A DNA stretch of 6,992 bases from the NCBI GenBank assembly GCA_020025475.1, contig JAHHSA010000069.1, positions 1-6,992 on the forward strand. Reading direction: 5' to 3'. The first letter of the stretch is position 1. The number at the start of each line of letters is the position of its first letter. The notes under the pieces are model-generated. The model saw nothing but the letters and a program-made list of their open reading frames with translations, was not told the origin of the DNA and searched no databases. A program made the translations under genes and the position numbers. This document shows positions 1 through 5,343 of this stretch, piece by piece. The DNA comes from Oscillibacter sp. (GTDB taxonomy: Bacteria; Bacillota; Clostridia; Oscillospirales; Oscillospiraceae).

Positions 1-4
1 ATAT

Positions 5-48
5 GCCCTTCTAGGGCTTGTGCAAACCACCAGTTCAACTGGTGGTTT
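5..48 (-). terminator. Double hairpin downstream of the M23 gene (terminator or mobile-element end)
   Basis: Two perfect inverted repeats lie immediately past the stop codon of the M23-domain gene. The first is AAACCACCAG (24-33), loop TTCAA, CTGGTGGTTT (39-48). The second is GCCCT (5-9), loop TCT, AGGGC (13-17). Read on the minus strand, the 10-bp stem ends in only three T residues, so as an intrinsic terminator for the gene it is plausible but not classical. On the plus strand the stem is followed by TTTT, so it might also stop transcription entering from the left. Paired short hairpins of this kind also occur at the ends of IS200/IS605 elements, which remains open because the sequence stops at base 1. 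Confidence 0.55.
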
Positions 49-51
49 TGA

Positions 52-1149
52 TTATGAGGGTCGTTGCAGCGATGCTACGGTATCCTGGCTGAAATGGAGC
101 AGCGGGTCCTGTGGCTGACCGTCTACCCGCACCTCAAAGTGGAGATGCGAACCGGTGGACATACCCGTATTGCCAACCAGGGCAATTTCCTGCCCGATAT
201 GCACCTGCTGATTCAGCTCCACGGAAATTTCCTGGCAGTTCTGATAGTAGGTGGCAAGACCGTTTCCGTGATCGAGGAGTACATAGTTTCCGCCCTTTTG
301 GTCCATACCGATTTCCGCCACTGTGCCGTCCGCGGCGGCCTGAATGGGAGTTCCCTTTTCAGCAGGGAGATCTACGCCGGGATGGAAGATGGCGGTCGTG
401 CCTCTCCAGCTCCGGCCAAAGGGGCTGCTGATGCGGGTGGTCTCCTGTGTCAGCGGGAAGCGCAGCTGAGGGGTGCTTGCCGTATCAGAGACCCGAACGG
501 ACAGGGGGCGGGCGTCACTGTAATAAGGACTGGGTGTCAGCGTGGAATTCCCTGTCTCAGCAGAGGGAGCTTCCTCGTAGAGACGGTAGGTTCTGGAAGA
601 GCGCTGACCAGTGGAAAACTGAACGGCAATGGTGAGAAAGCCCACCTGGTCGGACAGTCGGAAGCCGTAGCGGGCTTCCGGGTCAAATCCAATCTCTCCG
701 GTGTCATTCCCCAGCCGCTCAAGGGTCTGCGCTTCCTCGTTGAAGAGGTACAGCGTCCCTTCCTGAATGATAAGCTGTATCGTGGAGATCTGAGAGCCCT
801 CTACCTGAAAGAGACAGCAGCGATCAGCCCCGCCAATCGGCTGGGCGGTGAAGGAGAGAGGGGTATCAGGGGCGGATGCTTTGCTGTCCAGAGCGCAGGC
901 GGTGATGCCAAATTCCAGATGGGGGAGCATTGCTTCCGGTGAAGCGGCGGGTGCGGTTGTCTCCGATGGGAGACGGATGCTGCCCAGCACCAGCACAAGC
1001 GCACAAGCGGCACAGACGGCGGCGGGAATCCAGGGGCGTTTTTTCGGGGGAGCGGTCTGCCGTCTGGCGTTTTCCAGCACCTGGTCATTGAGCCCAACGG
1101 GGACGTGGATTGCATCCATCAAGGTTTCATATGGATTCTTCAAATTCAT
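52..1149 (-). CDS. Membrane-anchored M23/LytM-domain protein, candidate anti-sigma factor
   Basis: This 365-residue protein is probably the membrane partner of the ECF sigma factor encoded just upstream. Residues 1-39 are a charged cytoplasmic segment, 40-58 form one hydrophobic helix (WIPAAVCAACALVLVLGSI), 60-235 are an unrecognised extracytoplasmic region, and about 236-352 are a LytM/M23 peptidase domain. In that domain I see H256-x3-D260 and H335-L-H337, the usual zinc and catalytic positions. The segment expected to read Tyr-x-His reads YYQNC (301-305), so Asn304 replaces the second catalytic His. Peptidoglycan cleavage is therefore doubtful, and wall binding or sensing is more likely. 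The gene overlaps the sigma gene by 23 bases, which fits translational coupling. The start is not certain: GGGAGGG sits only two bases from the ATG at 1149, while the TTG two codons later (1143) has near-ideal spacing. The anti-sigma role is inferred from topology and pairing. The M23 domain itself is clear. Confidence 0.85.
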   Translation of the reverse strand: MNLKNPYETLMDAIHVPVGLNDQVLENARRQTAPPKKRPWIPAAVCAACALVLVLGSIRLPSETTAPAASPEAMLPHLEFGITACALDSKASAPDTPLSFTAQPIGGADRCCLFQVEGSQISTIQLIIQEGTLYLFNEEAQTLERLGNDTGEIGFDPEARYGFRLSDQVGFLTIAVQFSTGQRSSRTYRLYEEAPSAETGNSTLTPSPYYSDARPLSVRVSDTASTPQLRFPLTQETTRISSPFGRSWRGTTAIFHPGVDLPAEKGTPIQAAADGTVAEIGMDQKGGNYVLLDHGNGLATYYQNCQEISVELNQQVHIGQEIALVGNTGMSTGSHLHFEVRVDGQPQDPLLHFSQDTVASLQRPS

Positions 1150-1612
1150 TCCCTCCCAATAAGTTTTTGAGTTGTATCCGGGCCCGGTGGAGACGGGTGC
1201 GGACGGTGACGGCGGGGATGCCAAGCATCCTGCTGATCTCCGCGGTGGAGTATCCCTCACTGTAGTGGAGATGAACCGCGGTACGAAGGTTGGCGGGCAG
1301 GCGGCTGACCGCCTCCCACAGCTCTGTGGCTTCGTCAGTGGATGAGACTGCGATATCCGGCAGGGCGGAGAGGGGCAGCACAGGCCGGCGTAGGCGGAAG
1401 CGCCCTACATCTGCGCAGCGGTTCAGTGTTACGCGAATCAGCCAGGCTTTGGTGTGTTCTTCGTCCCAGCCGTCGGTATTTTGTTTCAGCAGCCGGAGAA
1501 ACACGTCTTGATAGACATCTTCGGCATCCGCCGTGTTTTGCAGGCGGCACAGAGCCAGTCGGTAGACGGTGTCCCCGTGGGTTTCCATGGCCCGGCGAAG
1601 AAATTCTTCCAT
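1127..1612 (-). CDS. ECF-family RNA polymerase sigma factor
   Basis: This 161-residue protein is a compact sigma-70 factor with only regions 2 and 4, which defines the ECF (group IV) class; it would direct RNA polymerase to a small regulon. Region 2 spans about residues 11-72 and includes DAEDVYQDVFLRLL (29-42), the typical core-polymerase contact helix. Region 4 spans about 98-151 and includes LPANLRTAVHLHY followed by the helix-turn-helix EISRMLGIPAVTVRTRLHRAR (within 125-145), which would read the -35 element. The length is normal for the class. The ATG at 1612 was chosen because AAAGGAGG lies six bases upstream; an in-frame extension to 1762 would run through the preceding terminator and has no such site. 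Its TGA lies inside the next gene, a membrane protein with an anti-sigma-like topology. An ECF-type promoter lies upstream, suggesting autoregulation. The signal sensed and the regulon are unknown. Confidence 0.93.
   Translation of the reverse strand: MEEFLRRAMETHGDTVYRLALCRLQNTADAEDVYQDVFLRLLKQNTDGWDEEHTKAWLIRVTLNRCADVGRFRLRRPVLPLSALPDIAVSSTDEATELWEAVSRLPANLRTAVHLHYSEGYSTAEISRMLGIPAVTVRTRLHRARIQLKNLLGGNEFEESI
1151..1157 (-). promoter_or_regulatory. Shine-Dalgarno site of the M23-domain gene, with ambiguous start
   Basis: On the minus strand this reads GGGAGGG inside the last codons of the sigma gene. The GGAGG core is two bases from ATG (1147-1149), which is unusually short, and eight bases from an in-frame TTG (1141-1143). 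It rules out the longer in-frame extension beginning at 1260, which would lie deep inside the sigma gene and has no ribosome binding site. Confidence 0.6.
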
Positions 1613-1649
1613 GGCGGGCCTCCTTTCTTTGAAAAGCGCTTTCACTATA

Positions 1650-1677
1650 CAAACGCCGGACAGCATGAAATGGTTCC
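1650..1677 (-). promoter_or_regulatory. Probable ECF-type autoregulatory promoter
   Basis: On the minus strand GGAACC (1677-1672) is separated by 16 bases from CGTTTG (1655-1650), close to the GGAAC/CGTT pattern common to ECF sigma promoters. It lies about 40 bases upstream of the sigma start codon and just past the YchF terminator. The adjacent TATAGT (1649-1644) resembles a housekeeping -10 box, but no matching -35 hexamer is seen at 17 or 18 bases, so I prefer the ECF reading. The two could also overlap to give basal plus induced transcription. Confidence 0.6.
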
Positions 1678-1682
1678 CAAAC

Positions 1683-1713
1683 AAAAAAATCTCCGCAAGG
1701 CTAGCCTGCGGAG
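1683..1713 (-). terminator. Intrinsic terminator downstream of ychF
   Basis: On the minus strand, CTCCGCA pairs with TGCGGAG around an inner GGC-TA-GCC stem with a single bulged base (1713-1691). The stem is followed by A and then seven T residues (1689-1683). This is a textbook rho-independent terminator about 50 bases past the YchF stop codon, and it separates ychF from the sigma operon on the same strand. Confidence 0.88.
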
Positions 1714-1724
1714 CGGAAGAGAAG

Positions 1725-1754
1725 AACAGGGAAAGGCAGCTGCCTTTCCCTGTT
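1725..1754 (-). repeat. Perfect 30-base palindrome just after the ychF stop codon
   Basis: The sequence AACAGGGAAAGGCAG is followed directly by its exact reverse complement, giving 15 uninterrupted pairs in DNA and a 12-bp stem with a CAGCTG loop in RNA. It begins seven bases after the YchF stop codon. It lacks a continuous T tract (TTCTTCTCTT follows on the minus strand), so it may be a helper terminator, an mRNA 3'-end stabiliser, or a protein-binding dyad. The sequence decides the symmetry but not the role. Confidence 0.8.
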
Positions 1755-1761
1755 GGAGACA

Positions 1762-2871
1762 TCAGACGTTAAAGCGGAAGTAGATCATATCGCCGTCCTG
1801 AACGACGTACTCCTTGCCCTCGCTGCGGAGCAGACCCTTTTCCTTGGCGGCGTTGACGCTGCCACACTTCATCATATCCTCGAAAGCAATGACCTCAGCA
1901 CGGATAAAGCCGCGCTCAATATCGCTGTGAATCTTGCCGGCGGCCTTGGGAGCCTTGGTTCCCTTGGTAATGGTCCAGGCACGGCACTCGTCCTTGCCAT
2001 AGGTCAGGAAGGAGATGAGACCCAGCAGTGCGTAGGAGCACTTGATGAGGCGGTCCAGACCGGACTCCTCCACGCCCAGCTCCTCCAGGAACATCTGCCT
2101 GTCCTCGCCCTCCAGCTCGGCAATGTCCTGCTCCATGCGGGCGCAGATGGGCAGCACCTGTGCGCCCTCTTTGTCGGCCAGCTCCTTCACCTGCTGATAA
2201 TATTTGTTGCCCTCCAGGTTGGTGAAGCCCTCTTCGTCGGTGTTGGCGGCGTAGATGATGGGCTTCAGGCTCAGCAGATCAGAGGTGGCGATCAGTTCCA
2301 TGTCCTCGTCGGAGCACTCATAGGTGCGGGCGGACTTGCCGGCGTTGAGATGCTCGGCCAGACCCTTGAACACATCCACTTCGTGGAGAAACTTCTTGTC
2401 GCCCTTGGCGGCTTTGGCTGCCTTGTCAATGCGGCGATTCACCATCTCCAGGTCGGCCATGATCAGCTCCAGATCGATGGTCTCAATATCGCCCAGGGGG
2501 TCTACGGGCACGTTGGTACCGGCATCAGCCACCACATGCATAATGTTCTCGTCGTCGAAACAGCGGACCACGTGAACAATGGCGTCCGTCTCCCTGATGT
2601 TGGAGAGAAACTTGTTGCCCAGGCCTGCGCCCTGGCTGGCACCCTTCACGAGACCTGCGATGTCCACGAACTCAATGACGGCGGGAGTCTTCTTATCCGG
2701 CTCGTACATCTCAGCCAGCTTGTCCAGCCGCTCGTCGGGAACAGCCACCATGCCCACGTTGGGGTCGATTGTGCAGAAGGGGTAGTTGGCGCTCTCTGCG
2801 CCGGCGTTGGTGATTGCGTTGAACAGGGTTGACTTGCCCACGTTGGGCAGACCCACGATACCTAATTTCAT
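1762..2871 (-). CDS. ychF: Redox-regulated P-loop ATPase YchF (Obg/OLA1 family)
   Basis: YchF is a universally conserved cytoplasmic P-loop NTPase of the Obg group that binds ribosomes and, unlike its relatives, prefers ATP. In this 369-residue protein the Walker A motif is GLPNVGKST (7-15), and switch II is DIAGLVKGASQGAGLGN (70-86) with a hydrophobic residue where a catalytic Gln is found in Ras-like proteins. The G4 position is NTDE (210-213) rather than NKxD, which fits the loss of guanine specificity known for the family. A helical insert covers about 130-200, and a C-terminal TGS domain covers about 287-368, ending in the typical DGDMIYFRFNV. The length is close to the family's usual 363-370. 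The ATG at 2871 was chosen because AAGGAG lies upstream and the motif MKLGIVGLPNVGKST is the canonical N-terminus; an in-frame extension to 3015 would translate through the promoter. It appears to be transcribed alone. Confidence 0.97.
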   Translation of the reverse strand: MKLGIVGLPNVGKSTLFNAITNAGAESANYPFCTIDPNVGMVAVPDERLDKLAEMYEPDKKTPAVIEFVDIAGLVKGASQGAGLGNKFLSNIRETDAIVHVVRCFDDENIMHVVADAGTNVPVDPLGDIETIDLELIMADLEMVNRRIDKAAKAAKGDKKFLHEVDVFKGLAEHLNAGKSARTYECSDEDMELIATSDLLSLKPIIYAANTDEEGFTNLEGNKYYQQVKELADKEGAQVLPICARMEQDIAELEGEDRQMFLEELGVEESGLDRLIKCSYALLGLISFLTYGKDECRAWTITKGTKAPKAAGKIHSDIERGFIRAEVIAFEDMMKCGSVNAAKEKGLLRSEGKEYVVQDGDMIYFRFNV

Positions 2872-2907
2872 AAAAGCAACTCTCCTTGCTGTATTTTTCG
2901 ACTTCAT

Positions 2908-2936
2908 ATTGTACCATCCCGGAGCAAGAAGCGCAA
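2908..2936 (-). promoter_or_regulatory. Probable housekeeping promoter of ychF
   Basis: On the minus strand TTGCGC (2936-2931) is followed by 17 bases and then TACAAT (2913-2908). The -10 box is preceded by TGG, an extended -10 element that can compensate for the weak -35 match. The predicted transcript would have a leader of about 30 bases, containing AAGGAG before the YchF start codon. Confidence 0.65.
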
Positions 2937-3000
2937 GACGGAGAACCTGGGGAATGTGGAAAACGCAGTGGCCATTTTTCGCTGGAGGCAATTGCAATCC

Positions 3001-3022
3001 GTATAATTTTGACATATTATAC
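3001..3022. repeat. AT-rich inverted repeat
   Basis: GTATAAT (3001-3007) and ATTATAC (3016-3022) are perfect inverted copies around an 8-base centre. A smaller overlapping dyad, ATAC (3019-3022) and GTAT (3028-3031), follows. The position, about 65 bases upstream of the ychF -35 box, would suit a regulator binding site, but it is also compatible with a simple AT-rich coincidence. On the plus strand TTGACA lies inside it with no suitable -10 box behind it. Confidence 0.4.
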
Positions 3023-3103
3023 GAAATGTATCAAAAATCTCGGAAGTATCTACATTATCTTTCAAAAAAAGAAAGGTTTGAAGGCACGCAGCGTAGGAGG
3101 ACG

Positions 3104-3135
3104 AAAACGGCCCGGCATCCAGATGGACACCGGGC
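3104..3135 (-). terminator. Likely terminator of the LysR-type regulator gene
   Basis: On the minus strand GCCCGG (3135-3130) pairs with CCGGGC (3115-3110), with an inner TCC/GGA pairing, and is followed by CG and TTTT (3107-3104). It lies about 50 bases after the stop codon. The stem is interrupted by two mismatches and the T tract is short, so the call is moderate. A weaker stem, CTGGG/CCCAG (3157-3172), lies closer to the gene. Confidence 0.5.
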
Positions 3136-3187
3136 ACGGCTTGTGGTGAAAGATTCCTGGGGAAATTCCCAGCGCAGGGACGGCAGA

Positions 3188-4096
3188 TCAGGGGGCTTTG
3201 GAGAAGGAATCAGTGGGGGATGACTGGATCATTTCCATAAAGGCCACGGCAGCCGCACTGGGGGATACATCCCGCAGTGTGCACATATCCAGTGCCCGGG
3301 ACGGAATCTCAAAGTCGGTCTTCAGCTGGCGGATATCGCCCTGTTCCAGGGCGTCCTGGACAAATTCCAGGGTTACGCCTGAGACGCCCAGGCCAATCCG
3401 GGCCAGGGACACCAGCAGGCTCCGGGAACTGAGTTCAATCTCCGGGTTCAGTTTCACGCCGCCGTGGAGAAAATACTGCTCCAGGAACAAGCGGCTGCTG
3501 GCCTTGCGCTCCAGGAGAATCAGAGGAAACTCCGCAATTTCCTTCAAGGTGTAGACATGGTCAAAGTCGCAGTTGTAATTGCGGCCGGCCACAAAGGCGG
3601 TATGGGTGTGAAAGCAGGTGTGACAGGAGAACACTTCATCCGAGGGAGCGGAGGCAAATGCGATATCCACAGAACCGGACTTCAGAAGACTCAGTACCTT
3701 ACCGCTGCGACCGCTGACCAGCTTCATGCGGATGGCAGGGTGCTGGCGGTGGAAAGCGTCCAGATAGGGGGTGAGGAACTGACTGGTGACGGTGTCGCTG
3801 GCGCCAATGACCAAGGTCCCCATCAACAGGCGCTGGGCCTGAGAGAGCTTATCCTCGCCGGTGGCGATCAGCCCCAGAGCACTGCGGACGTAGCCATAGA
3901 GCATCTGCCCTTCGTCGGTCATCGCTACGCCTCGGGGGCTGCGGGCAAAAAGACGGGCCTGCAGAGCCGTCTCCAATTGCTTGATCGACTGGCTGACGGC
4001 CGATTGAGAGAGAGCCAGATTTTCAGCGGCGGCAGAGATGTTCCCGGCTTCTGCCACTTCCTTAAAAACACGATATAATTCCAGTTTGACTGCCAT
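3188..4096 (-). CDS. LysR-type transcriptional regulator
   Basis: This is a 302-residue regulator, the usual LysR length. The N-terminal winged helix-turn-helix covers residues 4-62 and includes GNISAAAENLALSQSAVSQS (18-37), the family's recognition motif, followed by the dimerisation helix at about 65-90. The effector-binding domain of periplasmic-binding-protein type runs from about 92 to 292 (TLVIGASDTVTSQFLTPYL near the start, GLGVSGVTLEFV at 236-246). An unusual cluster, CHTCFHTH (158-165), lies in the effector domain and could bind a metal or respond to oxidation; this is inference. The ATG at 4096 was chosen because AGGAGG lies five bases upstream and because the family starts directly at the DNA-binding helix; an extension to 4183 has no support. 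It is transcribed away from the ymdB-like gene, the classical arrangement for a LysR regulator and its target, but the target and effector cannot be named from sequence. Confidence 0.93.
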   Translation of the reverse strand: MAVKLELYRVFKEVAEAGNISAAAENLALSQSAVSQSIKQLETALQARLFARSPRGVAMTDEGQMLYGYVRSALGLIATGEDKLSQAQRLLMGTLVIGASDTVTSQFLTPYLDAFHRQHPAIRMKLVSGRSGKVLSLLKSGSVDIAFASAPSDEVFSCHTCFHTHTAFVAGRNYNCDFDHVYTLKEIAEFPLILLERKASSRLFLEQYFLHGGVKLNPEIELSSRSLLVSLARIGLGVSGVTLEFVQDALEQGDIRQLKTDFEIPSRALDMCTLRDVSPSAAAVAFMEMIQSSPTDSFSKAP

Positions 4097-4124
4097 GGAC
4101 GCCTCCTGTTGGATGTTTTCCCTG

Positions 4125-4163
4125 GGGCGGCAGGGAGAATTGAGCGTTCCGGCCGTGCCGCCC
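4125..4163 (-). repeat. Long-loop hairpin in the leader of the LysR-type gene
   Basis: GGGCGGCA and TGCCGCCC form an 8-bp GC-rich stem around 23 bases, ending about 30 bases before the LysR-type start codon. On the plus strand TTTT follows (4164-4167), but no plus-strand gene lies upstream for it to terminate. On the minus strand no T tract follows, so it would act as an mRNA structure near the ribosome binding site, if it acts at all. Confidence 0.4.
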
Positions 4164-4394
4164 TTTTCCACAGCTGCATACACAATTGTTGATGATGGGC
4201 TCCGGCTCAGAACAGCTGCTCCTGCAAGATGGGCAGGATGACCATTGATACAAATCCACGGCTATCCATTCGCACCAGAGGTGTCAGCGGCCCTTCTCGC
4301 AGCCGGACAGACCAGTCAGGGCAGGACTGCAATGGGAAGGAGATACAGCACAGCCATCCACAATCCGGCCTTTCCGATTTGTCTCTTACTACAT

Positions 4395-4423
4395 ATTATA
4401 GAGGCAATGCAGAAAAAACACAA
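4395..4423 (-). promoter_or_regulatory. Probable promoter for the LysR-type gene
   Basis: On the minus strand TTGTGT (4423-4418) is followed by 17 bases and a perfect TATAAT (4400-4395). Nothing nearer to the LysR-type start is as good. If correct, the mRNA has a leader of about 290 bases, long for a bacterial regulator, or the promoter drives a small RNA of unknown function first. Confidence 0.5.
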
Positions 4424-4461
4424 GTGATGGTAGAAAGTTTCACAGTGCCCTGCGGAACTCT

Positions 4462-4489
4462 TTGCAAAACCCTGATTCTTTGGTATACT
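4462..4489 (+). promoter_or_regulatory. Promoter of the ymdB-ybaK-sbcD-like operon
   Basis: TTGCAA (4462-4467) is followed by 16 bases and TATACT (4484-4489), with TGG directly before the -10 box (extended -10). The start codon lies 34 bases further on, preceded by TAAGGAGG (4511-4518) at good spacing. A short AGAATTCT palindrome (4499-4506) covers the expected transcription start and could be an operator, though it may be chance. Confidence 0.7.
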
Positions 4490-4523
4490 AATAAATTGAG
4501 AATTCTATCCTAAGGAGGACGCC

Positions 4524-5297
4524 ATGCTGTATCGGATTTTGGCTGTAGGCGATGTGGTGATGGAGCCAGGACTCCGCCATTTGGAAAAAAACTTACGGCC
4601 TCTGCAAAAGCACGAGGGCATTGATTTTACAATAGTCAACGGAGAGAACGCCTCAGGTGTGGGTTTGACGGAGGACCAGGCGTGGCGGATTTATGACGCG
4701 GGTGCCGATGTGGTGACTCTGGGCAACCATTCCTTCGGCAAAATGCAGATTTCCAACATGCTGGATGATACATCCTGGATTCTTCGGCCTGCCAATTATA
4801 CAAACCGGGCACCGGGCCGGGGCTGCGGGATCTATGATCTGAACGGTGTCCGCATCCGGGTGATGAACCTGATTGGCCGCTGTGATTTGGCCTGGGGAGC
4901 CGAGAATCCCTTTACCACCGCGGATCGTCTGCTGGAAAAGGAACAGGCAGATTTCACCCTGGTGGATTTCCATGCGGAGGCAACCAGCGAAAAGCTGGCG
5001 ATGGGCTATTATCTGGACGGCCGCATCTCTGCCATGTGGGGGACCCATACCCATGTTCCAACGGCGGACGAGCGGATCTACCCAAAAGGCACCGGTTATA
5101 TCACAGACCTGGGTATGACCGGCCCCATCGAATCGGTGCTGGGGATCGAGCCATGGCAGTCGGTAGAGGGGTTCCTGGGAGGCCTTCCCGGTCGCTATAA
5201 AGCACCCGTCGGACCCTCCAAAATGCAGGGGGCTATTTTTACGTTGGACAGTGAGACTGGACTTTGTACGGCGGTGGAACGGGTGGATGTCCGCTGA
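4524..5297 (+). CDS. ymdB: YmdB-family (TIGR00282) metallophosphoesterase
   Basis: The 257-residue protein belongs to the YmdB/DR1281 family of dinuclear-metal phosphodiesterases, which act on 2',3'-cyclic nucleotides; in Bacillus YmdB affects biofilm and nanotube formation. The metal and catalytic residues known for the family are all visible: D10 (GDVV), E41-N42 in VNGENASG, N68-H69 in LGNHSF, H150 in VDFHAEATSEK, and H175/H177 in GTHTHVPTAD. The signature DLGMTGP (195-201) is also present. The length is close to the usual 260-265, so it is complete, cytoplasmic, and probably active. The GNHSFGK segment differs from the GNHTWDK form typical of Bacillus. In many Firmicutes the gene follows rny (RNase Y); here it heads a different operon. 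The start is fixed by a strong ribosome binding site. Confidence 0.94.
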   Translation: MLYRILAVGDVVMEPGLRHLEKNLRPLQKHEGIDFTIVNGENASGVGLTEDQAWRIYDAGADVVTLGNHSFGKMQISNMLDDTSWILRPANYTNRAPGRGCGIYDLNGVRIRVMNLIGRCDLAWGAENPFTTADRLLEKEQADFTLVDFHAEATSEKLAMGYYLDGRISAMWGTHTHVPTADERIYPKGTGYITDLGMTGPIESVLGIEPWQSVEGFLGGLPGRYKAPVGPSKMQGAIFTLDSETGLCTAVERVDVR

Positions 5298-5343
5298 GTG
5301 AGATCGGCCCCCTGATCAAAAGCAGGAAGAAGGAGGAATCATC

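Larger units (their letters stand above)
2937..3187. other. Intergenic region between the LysR-type gene and the ychF promoter
   Basis: The gap between the two coding regions is 316 bases (2872-3187). Its right end holds a likely terminator for the LysR-type gene and its left end holds the ychF promoter. The middle (about 3000-3075) is clearly more AT-rich than the surroundings and contains the inverted repeat described at 3001-3022. Small open frames cross the gap on both strands, but none has a convincing ribosome binding site or a recognisable product. Confidence 0.6.
4097..4523. other. Divergent intergenic region (427 bases) with a long leader for the LysR-type gene
   Basis: No convincing gene is present between the LysR-type start and the ymdB-like start. 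The region holds a plus-strand promoter close to ymdB and a minus-strand promoter about 290 bases upstream of the LysR-type start. It also holds a GGGCGGCA (4125-4132) / TGCCGCCC (4156-4163) stem within the presumed leader and a small ACAATTGT palindrome (4182-4189). Open frames here have either no ribosome binding site or early stops. The part between 4170 and 4390 is not explained by any feature I recognise. Confidence 0.6.

Noticed and set aside
64..942. Plus-strand open frame of 292 codons opposite the M23-domain gene
   Set aside because: It is antisense to a gene with clear M23 motifs, has no ribosome binding site and no recognisable domain.
1753..2832. Long plus-strand open frame (359 codons) opposite ychF
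   Set aside because: It is antisense to the clear YchF coding region, its translation is low-complexity Leu/Ala/Val/Gly-rich without a recognisable domain, and it has no ribosome binding site. It is a by-product of GC-rich codon use.
3009..3037. TTGACA at 3009-3014 as a plus-strand promoter
   Set aside because: The bases 16 to 18 positions downstream (TCAAAA, CAAAAA) do not resemble a -10 box and no plus-strand gene follows.
4125..4167. Plus-strand intrinsic terminator (GGGCGGCA/TGCCGCCC followed by TTTT)
   Set aside because: No plus-strand gene precedes it and the 23-base loop is long. It is kept only as a possible leader structure for the minus-strand gene.
4316..4357. Possible 13-residue leader peptide (MAVLYLLPIAVLP) on the minus strand within the LysR-type leader
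   Set aside because: The ribosome binding site is weak and distant, there is no run of one regulatory amino acid, and no attenuator with a T tract follows. Chance is the simpler explanation.
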